DNA from: Plantactinospora sp. BC1
Lineage (GTDB): Bacteria; Actinomycetota; Actinomycetes; Mycobacteriales; Micromonosporaceae
Direction of reading: 5' to 3'
DNA: 64,000 nt
Assembly: GCF_003030345.1 (NCBI RefSeq)
Contig: NZ_CP028158.1
Coordinates: 4,588,001-4,652,000, forward strand
Of the stretch, positions 8,082 through 17,011 are shown piece after piece. Positions within the stretch are counted from its first letter, which is position 1; each line of letters opens with the position of its first letter. The notes under the pieces were generated by a model. That model did no database searches and was not told where the DNA came from. It was given only the letters and a program-made list of their open reading frames with translations. A program made the position numbers and the translations under genes.

Positions 8082-9088
8082 AAGAAGCGGACCAGGTCAG
8101 CACCTTCGACGTGGGTCGGCTGGCGCAGGCCGTGCTGGACCAGGTCGGCACGGTGGTGGTGGGCAAGCGGGACGCCCTGGAGCTGGTGCTGGCCGGGATC
8201 CTGGCCGGCGGACACGTGCTGCTGGAGGATCTGCCGGGGCTCGGCAAGACGCTGACCGCCCGCTCCTTCGCCCAGGCGCTCGGGCTCGACTTCCGGCGGT
8301 TGCAGTTCACCCCCGACCTGCTCCCCGCCGACGTCACCGGGTCGTTCCTCTACGACCAGCGGACCGCCGACTTCAGCTTCCGGGCCGGACCGGTCTTCAC
8401 CAACCTGCTGCTCGCGGACGAGATCAACCGTACGCCGCCGAAGACCCAGGCGGCGCTGCTGGAGGCGATGCAGGAGAAGCAGGTCTCGGTCGAGGGCGTC
8501 ACCTACCGGCTGGACCCGCCGTTCCACGTGATCGCCACCGCCAACCCGATCGAGTACGAGGGCACCTATCCGCTGCCCGAGGCGCAACTCGACCGGTTCC
8601 TGCTCCGGGTCTCGTTCGGCTATCCGGGCCCGGAGGAGGAGTGGGACGTGCTCCGCCGCCGGATGGCCCGCCGCCAGGAGGAGGCGGAGCTGAAGCCGGT
8701 GGTCGACGCCGGGGTGCTCCGGGCGATGCAGGCGGCCCTGGAGAACGTGGTGGTGGAGGACTCGATCGGCCGCTACATCGTGTCGCTGACCGCCGCCACC
8801 CGGGAGCACGCTTCCGTGCTCGTCGGCGCCTCGCCGCGCGGCTCGCTCGCGCTGCTGCTGCTGGCCCGGGCGATCGCCGCGTTCGCCGGCCGCGACTACG
8901 TGATCCCCGAGGACGTCAAGGCGGTGGCGGTGCCGGTGCTCGCACACCGGATCACGCTGCGGCCGGAGATGTGGCTGCGCCGGGTCGACCCGTCTTTCGT
9001 GGTCAACGAGGTACTGGAGACCACACCCGCGCCGGCCAGCGGCGCGCTGCCCAGCTACGCCGGGCCGGCCGGGGCACGCGCGACGTGA
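8078..9088 (+). CDS. MoxR family AAA+ ATPase
   Basis: A 336-residue cytoplasmic chaperone-type ATPase. Walker A is DLPGLGKT (about 51-58), Walker B LLADEINRTPPK, sensor 1 IATANPIEYEGTYPLPEAQLDRF, and a C-terminal lid domain carries the ASPRG motif. MoxR proteins remodel or insert cofactors into partner proteins, usually with the adjacent DUF58 protein. The ATG overlaps the upstream stop (ATGA), and the gene's stop overlaps the DUF58 start. The client in this organism is not evident. Confidence 0.93.
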   Translation: MKEADQVSTFDVGRLAQAVLDQVGTVVVGKRDALELVLAGILAGGHVLLEDLPGLGKTLTARSFAQALGLDFRRLQFTPDLLPADVTGSFLYDQRTADFSFRAGPVFTNLLLADEINRTPPKTQAALLEAMQEKQVSVEGVTYRLDPPFHVIATANPIEYEGTYPLPEAQLDRFLLRVSFGYPGPEEEWDVLRRRMARRQEEAELKPVVDAGVLRAMQAALENVVVEDSIGRYIVSLTAATREHASVLVGASPRGSLALLLLARAIAAFAGRDYVIPEDVKAVAVPVLAHRITLRPEMWLRRVDPSFVVNEVLETTPAPASGALPSYAGPAGARAT

Positions 9089-10557
9089 GTTCCACCGGAC
9101 CGACCCTGCGACCCGCCGTACCCGGGCAGCGGGCGGCCGCCCCTGCCCTGGCGGCGTCGTCCGGGGGCGCCCCCGTGCCGGACTGGGTCTCCACCCGGGC
9201 ACTCGGCCGGGCGGTACTGCTCACCGGGCTCTTCCTGGTCGCCGGTGCGCTGCTCGGCCGGATCGACCTGGTGGTGCTGGCCGCCCCGTTCGCGCTCGGC
9301 ACCGCGTACGCGCTGCGCCGCCGCCCGGTGCGGCCACCGGAGATCGGGATCGGGGCCGAGGACACCAACCTGGTCGAGGGGGGCGAACTGGTCGGCGGGA
9401 TCAGCGTCGGCAACCTCGACGAGGTCGGCTACGACCTGGTGCTGGTCCGTACCGTGGTCTCCTCCTGGCTGCGGATCGACGAGGTCCGGTTCGCGCCCGG
9501 CGGTGCCGGCGCGGAGGGCTCCGTACCGGCGGACGGCGCCGTGGCCCGGTCCGGCCGCCGGGACGCCACCGACCGCCCCTACGGCTTCACCGTGCCGGCC
9601 GGCACCGTCGCCGACCTGGAGTTGCGCGGCGGGACGCTGCGTTGGGGCCGGCACTCGCTCGGGCCGGCCGCGGTGCGGGCGATCGCCTGCGACGGGCTGC
9701 TGGCCAGCCAGACGGTGCGCAGCGAGGCCCGCGCGGTGCCGGTCTATCCGGTGACCGAGCCCTTCGACGCGGACGAGGCGATGCCCCGGGCCGCCGGCCT
9801 GGTCGGCGGGCACCGGTCGCGGCGCCCGGGCGAGGGCGGCGAGCTGGCCGGGGTACGCATCTTCGGACCGGGTGACCGGCTGCGCCGGATCGACTGGCGG
9901 GTCTCGCTGCGGGCCCGCCAACTGCACGTGGCGGCGATGCTCTCCGACCGGGACGCCGAGGTGGTGCTGCTGCTGGACGTGCTGGCCGAGGCGGGCCGGT
10001 CCGGCGGGATCCGGGGCAGCGCCTCGGTGCTGGACACCTGCGTCCGGGCCGCCGCCGCCATCGCCGAGCACTACCTGCACCGGGGCGACCGGGTCTCGCT
10101 GCTGGAGTACGGCCCGTCGGCCCGCAGGCTCCGCCCGGCGACCGGGCGGCGGCAGTACCTGACCCTGCTGGAGTGGCTGCTCGACGTCCGGGTCGAACAG
10201 TCCCCGCACGAGCCGTACGACCAGGTCTTCGGCCCGCAACTGCTCTCCTCCAACGCCCTGGTCGTGGTACTCACCCCGCTGGTCGACCCCCGGTCGGCGG
10301 CGATGCTGGCCCGGCTGGCCCGCTCGGGCCGGTTCGTGGTGGCGGTGGACACGCTGCCGCCGTCGGCCACGCCGCCGAAGCGGGGGCAGTGGACCGAGGT
10401 GGCGCACCGGCTCTGGCGGCTGGACCGGGACATCACGATCGGGCAGCTCCGCGAACACGGGGTGCCGGTGGTCACCTGGGCCGGGGCCGGCAGCCTCGAC
10501 CTGGTGCTCCGGGACGTCGCCCGGCTCGCCTCCGCACCCCGGCCGGCGCTGCGGTGA
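9085..10557 (+). CDS. DUF58 domain protein, MoxR partner
   Basis: A 490-residue protein. After a Pro/Ala-rich start come two close membrane helices (about 38-80) and a beta-rich segment. The DUF58 signature follows (GELAGVRIFGPGDRLRRIDWRVSLRA), leading into a von Willebrand-like fold (VVLLLDVLAEAG). The likely metal site DxxxS is not canonical, so metal binding is uncertain. GTG 9085 overlaps the moxR stop. The predicted function is an ATPase-dependent envelope or cofactor assembly step. Confidence 0.87.
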   Translation: MSSTGPTLRPAVPGQRAAAPALAASSGGAPVPDWVSTRALGRAVLLTGLFLVAGALLGRIDLVVLAAPFALGTAYALRRRPVRPPEIGIGAEDTNLVEGGELVGGISVGNLDEVGYDLVLVRTVVSSWLRIDEVRFAPGGAGAEGSVPADGAVARSGRRDATDRPYGFTVPAGTVADLELRGGTLRWGRHSLGPAAVRAIACDGLLASQTVRSEARAVPVYPVTEPFDADEAMPRAAGLVGGHRSRRPGEGGELAGVRIFGPGDRLRRIDWRVSLRARQLHVAAMLSDRDAEVVLLLDVLAEAGRSGGIRGSASVLDTCVRAAAAIAEHYLHRGDRVSLLEYGPSARRLRPATGRRQYLTLLEWLLDVRVEQSPHEPYDQVFGPQLLSSNALVVVLTPLVDPRSAAMLARLARSGRFVVAVDTLPPSATPPKRGQWTEVAHRLWRLDRDITIGQLREHGVPVVTWAGAGSLDLVLRDVARLASAPRPALR

Positions 10558-10585
10558 GCGCCGTCGTGTCGAACGGAGCGCCGCC

Positions 10586-11137
10586 ATGGTGACCCGGATC
10601 CGCGAGTTCTACGCCGCGATCGGCCGGATCACCCTGGTGCCGCTGCTGGTCCGGGTCGGTGTCTTCGGCTGCGCGCTGGTCGCGCTGCTGCTGGCGTACC
10701 CGGAAAGGCCGTCGGACCCGCGCCTGCTCGGCCTGCTGGTGGTGGCGGCGCTGGCGCCCGCGGTGGCGCCCCGGCGCAACTGGCCCACCATGGTGCTGCT
10801 GGCCGCGGTCGGTGCCTGGGTGGCGGCGACCGGCTGGTACGACCAGCAGGTGGAGCTCTGGCGGCTGCTCGCCCTGGCCACCTTCCTCTACCTGACCCAC
10901 ACCCTCGCGGCGCTCGCCGCCCTGCTCTCGTACGACGCGGTGGTCGCCCCCGAGGTGCTGGCCCGGTGGGTGGCCCGGGCGCTGGGGGTGGCGCTCGCCT
11001 CGGCGGTGATCTCGATGCCGCTGCTGGCGATGGACGGCCGGTTCGGCGACCGGAGTTTCGTCGTCGCGCTGCTCGGCGGGCTGGTCCTGGCGGTCTGCGC
11101 CGCCGCGCTGCTCGGCTGGCTGTTCCGGCGCAGGTGA
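10586..11137 (+). CDS. Membrane protein closing the MoxR operon
   Basis: A 183-residue protein that is almost entirely hydrophobic, with about five to six helices separated by short Arg/Pro loops (YPERPSDPR, APRRNWPTM). No domain recognised. It lies 28 bases after the DUF58 stop with GGAGCG before ATG 10586, so it is probably part of the same transcript. It may anchor the MoxR/DUF58/DUF4129 complex; that is inference from position only. Confidence 0.7.
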   Translation: MVTRIREFYAAIGRITLVPLLVRVGVFGCALVALLLAYPERPSDPRLLGLLVVAALAPAVAPRRNWPTMVLLAAVGAWVAATGWYDQQVELWRLLALATFLYLTHTLAALAALLSYDAVVAPEVLARWVARALGVALASAVISMPLLAMDGRFGDRSFVVALLGGLVLAVCAAALLGWLFRRR

Positions 11138-11274
11138 CGGCCGGTCTGCACCGGTCCGCCGGCCCGGCGGAACAAGATCGGCGCAAACCGGGGTAACGGG
11201 GGTCACTTGGCGTCGTCAATCACAGAAGGGGCATCTGGCCAGCATCTGGCGCCGGGTGGGGGAAAGATGGAGGG

Positions 11275-12621
11275 GTGAAACCGCAGCGGATCCTTGTGGT
11301 AGGTGCCGGTCACGTCGGCCTGTACGCGGCCCTGCGCCTGTCGAAGAAGCTCCGGTCGTGGGAGGCCGAGGTCATCGTCGTCGACCCTCAGCCCCACATG
11401 ACGTACCAACCCTTCCTCCCCGAGGCGGCGGCCGGCAACATCTCCCCCCGGCACTCCGTGGTGCCGCTCCGGCGCGAACTGCGCCGCTGCACCGTGGTCT
11501 CCGGCACGGTCACCCGGATCGAGCACGACCGGAAGACCGCCGTGGTGCAGCCGATCATCGGCCCGGCCCGGGAGATCGAGTACGACCACGTCGTGGTGGC
11601 GCCCGGCTCGGTCTCCCGTACCCTGCCGATCCCCGGGCTGGCCGAGCACGGCATCGGGTTCAAGACCATCGGTGAGGCCATCTACCTGCGCAACCACGTG
11701 CTGGACCGGTTGGACGTGGCCGCCGCCACCACCGACCCGGACGTCCGGCGCTGCGCGTTGACCTTCGTCTTCGTCGGCGGCGGCTACGCCGGCATCGAGG
11801 CGCTGGCCGAGATGGAGGACATGGCCCGGGACGCGCTGAAGTACTACCCGGAGCTGAAGCCCGACGACATGCGCTGGGTACTCGTCGAGGCGACCCTGCG
11901 GGTGCTGCCCGAGGTCGACCGGGACATGGGCGCGTACACGGTCGCGCAGTTGCTGAAGCGGAAGATGGACATCCGGCTGGAGACCCGGCTGGAGTCCTGT
12001 GTGGACGGCCTGGTCCGGCTCTCCGACGGGGACAGCTTCCGGGCCGACACGATCGTCTGGACGGCCGGGGTGAAGCCTTCGCCGATGCTGGCCCAGACCG
12101 ACCTGCCTCGGGACGACCGGGGCCGGGTCACCTGCCTGCCGACCCTCCAGGTGGTCGACGGCGACCGGGTCGTCGACGGGGCGTGGAGCGCCGGTGACTG
12201 CGCGGCGGTGCCGGACCTGACCGGCCCGCCCGGGGCGTACTGCTCGCCGAGTGCCCAGCACGCGGTGCGGCAGGCGGCCCGGATGGCCGACAACATCCGG
12301 GCGGTGATCCGGGGGCGGCAGCCGGTCGAATACAAGCACAAGCACGCCGGCAGCGTGGCCAGCCTCGGCCTGCACAAGGGCGTCGCCCAGGTCTACGGGA
12401 TCAAGCTCAAGGGGCTGCCGGCCTGGTTCATGCACCGGACGTACCACATGAGCCGGATCCCGTCGCTGAACCGCAAGGTACGGGTGATCGTCGACTGGAC
12501 CCTCGCCTTCGTCCTCCGCCGCGAGGTGGTCGCGCTGGGCCAGTTGCACGACCCCCGGGAGGAGTTCGTCGAGGCGAGCACGGCGGCGGGCAGCCGTCCG
12601 GGCGACCGCCGCCCGGTCTGA
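11275..12621 (+). CDS. ndh: Type II NADH:quinone dehydrogenase
   Basis: A 448-residue single-subunit flavoprotein that passes electrons from NADH to the quinone pool without proton pumping, bound peripherally to the membrane. The FAD Rossmann motif is ILVVGAGHVGLYAA at the N-terminus, and the NADH Rossmann motif is FVFVGGGYAGIE near 165. The family marker WTAGVKPSPM and a late GDCAAVPD FAD contact follow, then a QHAVRQA segment. The C-terminal amphipathic region (LKGLPAWFMHRTYHMSRIP) is the membrane anchor. GTG 11275 has GATGGAGGG upstream. It stands alone, with a hairpin behind it. Confidence 0.92.
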   Translation: MKPQRILVVGAGHVGLYAALRLSKKLRSWEAEVIVVDPQPHMTYQPFLPEAAAGNISPRHSVVPLRRELRRCTVVSGTVTRIEHDRKTAVVQPIIGPAREIEYDHVVVAPGSVSRTLPIPGLAEHGIGFKTIGEAIYLRNHVLDRLDVAAATTDPDVRRCALTFVFVGGGYAGIEALAEMEDMARDALKYYPELKPDDMRWVLVEATLRVLPEVDRDMGAYTVAQLLKRKMDIRLETRLESCVDGLVRLSDGDSFRADTIVWTAGVKPSPMLAQTDLPRDDRGRVTCLPTLQVVDGDRVVDGAWSAGDCAAVPDLTGPPGAYCSPSAQHAVRQAARMADNIRAVIRGRQPVEYKHKHAGSVASLGLHKGVAQVYGIKLKGLPAWFMHRTYHMSRIPSLNRKVRVIVDWTLAFVLRREVVALGQLHDPREEFVEASTAAGSRPGDRRPV

Positions 12622-12628
12622 CCCGAGC

Positions 12629-12663
12629 CCGGCGCCCGGTCCGTCTGCACGGCCGGGCGCCGG
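12629..12663. terminator. Hairpin between ndh and the convergent membrane gene
   Basis: An 11-bp perfect stem (12629-12639 with 12653-12663), extended by two further pairs with one bulge, 8 bases after the ndh stop. It could serve both converging transcripts. Confidence 0.6.
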
Positions 12664-12666
12664 AAC

Positions 12667-12719
12667 TGCTCGGTCCGTCGGCCGCTCGGTTCGTCTGCTG
12701 CTCGGTCCGTCGGCCGCTC
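12667..12719. repeat. Short direct repeat in a gene junction
   Basis: A 21-base sequence (TGCTCGGTCCGTCGGCCGCTC) occurs at 12667-12687 and 12699-12719, 32 bases apart. The second copy touches the stop of the convergent membrane gene. It looks like a simple slippage duplication. Confidence 0.6.
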
Positions 12720-14559
12720 AGACCCGCCAGGTCCAGGCGTCGGCGACTCGGGTGCCGGGGCCGAGCAGCGCCTCCAGGGTGCCGCGCAGGCTGGCCGCGT
12801 TCGGGGCGTCGTCGGTGACCGCGACGCAGGAGGCGCCCCAGAACTCGATGTCCCGCCGGGCCTGGTCGCGCTGCTCCTGGCCGATCACCGGTACGCCGCC
12901 GTTCTTGGCCACGTCGGTGAGCAGTTGCGAGGTCGGCTGCTTGTAGGTGCCCATCGAGGCCTGGCCGCCGGCCGCGTACGGGCCGATGAAGAAGCCCTCC
13001 GGCAGCGCGAACGAGGCGTCGGCGGCGGCGGCCCAGCGCATCGGCCAGGGCTCCTGCGGGGTCGGCAGCGGCACCGGCACCAGTACGCCGTTCGGCTCGA
13101 CACAGTCCCGCCAGTGCCCGTCGGCGATGAACTGCGGCAGCGGCGGCCGGGCGGCGGTCGGGATCTGGGCCGGGAAGATCGGCAGCAGCGCGATGACCGC
13201 GGCCAGCGGCACCATGATCCGTACCGGCCGCTCCGGTGCGGCCAGTCCCCGGTCGACGGCGAGCACCAGCACCGTGGCGATCAGCGGCAGCAGCGCCAGG
13301 GCGAACCGCATCGGCAGCGCGCCGTCCACCACGGGGAGCCCGAGGAGCAGTGAGTACGGTCCGGTGATCCCGGTCTGCTCCTTGTTCACCACGATCGTCG
13401 GCCCGAGCGAGAGCGCCGCCATCACGACGCCGGAGGCGACGCAGGCGATCACCACCGGTTTCCGGATCAGCCAGCCGGCGCCGAGGACGGCGGCGAGCAG
13501 GAGCGGCCAGCCGAGGAAGGTGTTGTACTCGGCCGGCCCGGTGGTCAACCGGGCGGCCTCGGGCGAGCCGGCGATCGACATCGGCGAGATCGCCGACCAG
13601 CTCGCCAGGTCGGCGTAGAAGTAGTGCGGGCTGAACATGCCGTTCGGCACGCTCTGCTCCCCGGCGAACTGGAACCAGAGCGGGTACGCCAGCACCGGCA
13701 CGGCGAGCGCGACCGCCAGCACCATCCCGGCGAGGAAACCGGGCATCACCCGCCGGGCCAGCGACCAGTTCGCGGCGGCGTACGCCAGGGTGAAGACGAC
13801 CAGGGCGACGGCGGCCAGGAAGAGCGTCTCCTCGCCGACGAAGACCTGCACCGTCACTCCGGCGGCGAGCCCGACCGCCGAGGTGACGATCCGGCGCCGG
13901 TCGATCCCGGGCCGGTCCGGCCGGGCCTGCGGGTCGGCGGCCCGGACCATCCGGACGACCAGCCAGATCAGCACCGGCACCAGCCACTGCGCGGTCATGT
14001 GCAGGTGGCTGTTGGACTGGGAGATGATCCCGGGACCGAAGCCGCAGAGCCCGGCGCCGAGCGCGGCGGCGAGCCGCCGTGCGCCGAGCAGCCGGGTGAA
14101 GAGCAGATACCAGGCGATCGCGGTACCGGCCAGGTTGCCGGCGGCGAGCAGCGCGAAGGTGACCGGTGCACCGAAGGCCAGCGTGACCGGCGCGAAGAGG
14201 AAGCCGAGGGCGATGACCGTGGTGTTGGCCATCAGGTTCACCCCGTCCGGGGCGTTGAGCCGGTCGCTCAACAGCGAGAAGTCGCCGTGCAGCACCCGGG
14301 AGTCGACGGCCAGGAACCACTCGTAGAGGGCCTGGTCCTCCGGGTTGAGCGCCAGCACCCGGGCGCCGGGATCCGGCCAGAGCCCGGCGGTGAGCCAGCC
14401 GGCGAGGACGACGAAGAACAGGCACGTCGCCAGGTCGGGCCAGTGCCGGTGCAGTGCGCCCGGCCAGCGCCCCCGGAAGGACCTGGTCGGGCCGGAGACG
14501 GTCTCTGTCGTGGCCGGGCCGGAGTCGGCGTCCTGCGCCGCGCGGGCAGTGCTGGTCAC
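12718..14559 (-). CDS. Large polytopic membrane protein, GT-C-like
   Basis: A 613-residue protein with about a dozen hydrophobic helices. An acidic motif lies in the first outer loop (LNPEDQALYEWFLA), followed by VLHGDFSLLSDRLNAPDG and a long soluble C-terminal part. This layout (early loop acidic residues, many helices, external C-domain) resembles GT-C glycosyltransferases or YfhO-like proteins of actinobacteria, but no exact family is certain. The frame stays open back through the tRNA-Leu gene. I chose GTG 14559, which lies beyond the tRNA and gives a normal N-terminus; 5' extension is unlikely. It probably handles a lipid-linked sugar. Confidence 0.68.
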   Translation of the reverse strand: MTSTARAAQDADSGPATTETVSGPTRSFRGRWPGALHRHWPDLATCLFFVVLAGWLTAGLWPDPGARVLALNPEDQALYEWFLAVDSRVLHGDFSLLSDRLNAPDGVNLMANTTVIALGFLFAPVTLAFGAPVTFALLAAGNLAGTAIAWYLLFTRLLGARRLAAALGAGLCGFGPGIISQSNSHLHMTAQWLVPVLIWLVVRMVRAADPQARPDRPGIDRRRIVTSAVGLAAGVTVQVFVGEETLFLAAVALVVFTLAYAAANWSLARRVMPGFLAGMVLAVALAVPVLAYPLWFQFAGEQSVPNGMFSPHYFYADLASWSAISPMSIAGSPEAARLTTGPAEYNTFLGWPLLLAAVLGAGWLIRKPVVIACVASGVVMAALSLGPTIVVNKEQTGITGPYSLLLGLPVVDGALPMRFALALLPLIATVLVLAVDRGLAAPERPVRIMVPLAAVIALLPIFPAQIPTAARPPLPQFIADGHWRDCVEPNGVLVPVPLPTPQEPWPMRWAAAADASFALPEGFFIGPYAAGGQASMGTYKQPTSQLLTDVAKNGGVPVIGQEQRDQARRDIEFWGASCVAVTDDAPNAASLRGTLEALLGPGTRVADAWTWRV

Positions 14560-14655
14560 GACAGTGACCCTAGTGCCGATCCGAGAACGGGGTGCGCCCG
14601 GTGGGGCTCCACCCGCTACCGTGGCAGGCACCAGGACCGAGGAAATTCGGTACCT

Positions 14656-14736
14656 GCCCGGGTGGTGGAAAGGCAGACACGGCCGCCTTAAAAGCGGCTG
14701 CCGCAAGGCGTGCGGGTTCGACCCCCGCCCCGGGCA
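14656..14736 (+). tRNA. tRNA-Leu (anticodon UAA)
   Basis: The cloverleaf is readable. The acceptor stem is GCCCGGG (14656-14662) with CCCGGGC (14729-14735) and discriminator A. The anticodon stem GCCGC/GCGGC encloses loop CTTAAAA, giving anticodon TAA at 14689-14691. A class II variable arm follows, then the T-arm GCGGG-TTCGACC-CCCGC. CCA is not encoded. It decodes the rare UUA codon and so corresponds to the bldA-type tRNA of Streptomyces. Boundaries are accurate to a base or two. Confidence 0.95.
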
Positions 14737-14871
14737 CTATCCGTGCTGCCGGCCGGCCGAACCCCTCCGCCGGGTGGCCGAGTGACGTGGATCTCCACAA
14801 CCTCGCCGGGGAGCATTACCCTGGATAGGGCACGGGCATTGTGCACCGACCTTTTCAGGAGGCTTGACAAA

Positions 14872-15693
14872 GTGAAGACGTCCAATCCGGTGCTGGCCCG
14901 ACTCGGCCAGGCGGCCGAGCGGGAGCGGGCCGCGGGTTACGCCCCGGCCGGCGCATACGGACAGCCCGGCTACGGGCAGCCCTACCCGACGGACGCGGGC
15001 TACCCCGCCGCGCCGCCCACCGTGGCGCCGATGTCCATCGACGACGTCGTCGTCAAGACGGTCACCCTGCTCGGCATCACCGGGCTCTCCGCCGCGCTCG
15101 CCTGGGTCCTGGTGCCGGACAGCGCGATCGGTGCGGCCTGGATCGGCGCCGCAGTGGTCGGGCTGGTGCTCGGCCTGGTGATCTCGTTCATGCGGATCGC
15201 CAACCCGGCACTGGTGATCACCTACGCCGTCGTCGAGGGCGTCTTCGTCGGCATGGTCAGCAAGTTCTTCGAGGTCATCGCCGGATACCAGGGCATCGTC
15301 CTCCAGGCGGTGATCGCCACCTTCGGTGTCTTCTTCCTGATGGCCGGGCTCTACAAGGCCAAGGCCATCCGGGCGACGCCGAAGTTCATCCGCGGCGTGA
15401 TCGCGGCGACCGTCGGCATCTTCGCGGTCATCCTGATCAACTTCGTGCTGGCGCTCTTCGGCGTCGACACCGGACTGCGCGACGGTGGCCCGATCGCCAT
15501 CGGGTTCAGCCTGATCTGCATCGTGATCGCCTCGCTCAGCTTCATCCTCAGCTTCCACGAGGTGGAGGAGGGCGTGCGGATGGGGCTGCCGCGCCGCTAC
15601 TCCTGGACCGCCGCCTTCGGCATCCTGGTCAGCCTGGTCTGGCTCTACATCGAAATCCTGCGGTTGCTCAGCTACTTCCAGGGCGACGACTGA
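14872..15693 (+). CDS. Bax inhibitor-1/YccA family membrane protein (copy 1)
   Basis: A 273-residue protein. The cytoplasmic N-terminus starts KTSNPVLARL, followed by a Gly/Tyr/Pro-rich stretch (YGQPGYGQPY) and then seven hydrophobic helices. The helices carry the family pattern, including IVLQAVIATFGVFFLMAGLY and the C-terminal YIEILRLLSYFQ. BI-1-like proteins are ion- or pH-responsive membrane proteins; the bacterial role is unclear. GTG 14872 has a consensus AGGAGG 9 bases upstream. It is a tandem paralogue of the next gene but separated by a terminator, so it is transcribed alone. Confidence 0.88.
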   Translation: MKTSNPVLARLGQAAERERAAGYAPAGAYGQPGYGQPYPTDAGYPAAPPTVAPMSIDDVVVKTVTLLGITGLSAALAWVLVPDSAIGAAWIGAAVVGLVLGLVISFMRIANPALVITYAVVEGVFVGMVSKFFEVIAGYQGIVLQAVIATFGVFFLMAGLYKAKAIRATPKFIRGVIAATVGIFAVILINFVLALFGVDTGLRDGGPIAIGFSLICIVIASLSFILSFHEVEEGVRMGLPRRYSWTAAFGILVSLVWLYIEILRLLSYFQGDD

Positions 15694-15751
15694 GCGGAGT
15701 CGACTCCCTGATCTGATCCCGGCGGCCGGTCGACGGCCCGCCAGGCCCTAC

Positions 15752-15786
15752 CGACGCCCGTCCCCGCTTCCCGGGGGCGGGCGTCG
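15752..15786 (+). terminator. Hairpin between the two BI-1-like genes
   Basis: A 14-bp stem (15752-15765 with 15773-15786, one G-T pair) and 7-base loop, 58 bases after the first BI-1 gene. It separates the paralogues into independent transcripts. Confidence 0.65.
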
Positions 15787-15846
15787 CGCTGGTGTGGGGG
15801 ATGGATCAGGGTACTGCCGGAGTTGTCTAGTTTATTGTCGTTAGAC

Positions 15847-16602
15847 GTGAGAAGTTCCAACCCGGTGCTGACCCGGCTGGACGACACCGCCCGGGTGGAA
15901 CACCGCGTCCTCGGCGCCGGGGCCGCCCGGCCGATGACCGTCGACGACGTGGTGGTGCGTACCGTCGGCCTGCTGCTGCTGACCGGTGCCACCGGCGCGG
16001 TCGCCTGGACGTACGTCACCGACGGCTGGGCCGCGCCGGCCGCGCTCGGCTCCGCGCTGGCCGGGCTGGTCCTGGCCCTGGTGATCTCGTTTCGGCGGGT
16101 CACCAACCCGATCCTGGTCGGCGGGTACGCGGTGCTCCAGGGCGTACTGCTCGGCGTCGCCAGCCGGGGCTTCGAGGCGGTCTACCCCGGCATCGTGGTG
16201 CAGGCCGTCGTCGGCACCTTCGGAGTCTTCGTCGGGATGGCGGTGCTCTACGGGCTGCGGGTGCTCCGCGCCACGCCCCGGTTCGCCCGGCTGGTGGTCG
16301 GGGCGCTGATCGGGGTGGTGGTGCTGAGCCTGGTCAACCTCGCCGTCTACCTGATCTCCGGCCGGGAGGCCCTGGTCGTCTACAGCACCGGCAGCAAGGT
16401 CGGCTGGTTGCCGTACGTCTTCGCGCTGGTCGCCATCACGGTCGGCGCGCTCACCTTCGTGCTCGACTTCGACCTGGTGGAGCGGGGGGTACGGGACGGG
16501 CTGCCGGCCCGGTACGCCTGGTTCTGCGCGTTCGGACTCCTGGTCGGCCTGGTCTTCCTCTACTGGCAGATCCTCCGTCTGCTCAGCTACGTACGGCGCT
16601 GA
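15847..16602 (+). CDS. Bax inhibitor-1/YccA family membrane protein (copy 2)
   Basis: A 251-residue paralogue of the preceding gene. It keeps the SNPVLTRLD start and the DDVVVRTV lead into helix 1, the IVVQAVVGTFGVFVGMAVLY core helix and the C-terminal YWQILRLLSYVRR, but lacks the Tyr/Gly/Pro linker. GTG 15847 is chosen by alignment with copy 1. A TATTGT -10 (15833-15838) lies 8 bases upstream and there is no ribosome site, which points to a leaderless mRNA. Ancestral tandem duplication is the simplest origin. Confidence 0.85.
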   Translation: MRSSNPVLTRLDDTARVEHRVLGAGAARPMTVDDVVVRTVGLLLLTGATGAVAWTYVTDGWAAPAALGSALAGLVLALVISFRRVTNPILVGGYAVLQGVLLGVASRGFEAVYPGIVVQAVVGTFGVFVGMAVLYGLRVLRATPRFARLVVGALIGVVVLSLVNLAVYLISGREALVVYSTGSKVGWLPYVFALVAITVGALTFVLDFDLVERGVRDGLPARYAWFCAFGLLVGLVFLYWQILRLLSYVRR

Positions 16603-16628
16603 GCCCGAGCGACCGTAGACTCCCCGCG

Positions 16629-16970
16629 ATGGACGCGCCCGAACCCACCCGCCCGGCCGAGCCGCTGCTCCGTCAGCTCGATCTGCTGGTCCGTCAGGTG
16701 GGGCACTGGACCCCGCCGCGCTGGGCCGCGTCGGGCCCGTCCGGTGGGCCGGCCCGGGCCGACCTGGTGCACCGGCTGGTCCAGCTCCTGGCCGATCTGG
16801 GCGCGGACGCGGCCGGGGAGCCGCGCCGGCCGGTACCCCGGTTGGAGAACGACCTGGCCCTGCCCGACCAGCTCCGGGTGGTGGTGGCCGACCTGGTCGC
16901 CGCCGGACCGCCGCCGCCGGTGCTGGCCGGCGCGGCCGACGAGGTGGCGGCCGTCCGACAGGCGCTCTGA
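16629..16970 (+). CDS. Small conserved-type hypothetical protein, 113 aa
   Basis: No family recognised. It is soluble, Pro/Ala/Asp-rich and mostly helical (LLRQLDLLVRQVGHW, LVHRLVQLLADLG, DQLRVVVADLV), with no signal or membrane segment. TAGACT (16616-16621) sits 7 bases before ATG 16629, a good leaderless promoter, which supports it as a real gene. It converges on the thiolase gene with a 41-base gap. Confidence 0.65.
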   Translation: MDAPEPTRPAEPLLRQLDLLVRQVGHWTPPRWAASGPSGGPARADLVHRLVQLLADLGADAAGEPRRPVPRLENDLALPDQLRVVVADLVAAGPPPPVLAGAADEVAAVRQAL

Positions 16971-17011
16971 GCACCACCACCACCGACGGCCGGCCGGGCC
17001 GGTGGGTCAGC

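Noticed and set aside
14560-14706. 5' extension of the large membrane protein to 14706
   Set aside because: It would run through the tRNA-Leu gene. The translation there is the antisense of the tRNA, so the start at 14559 is used.
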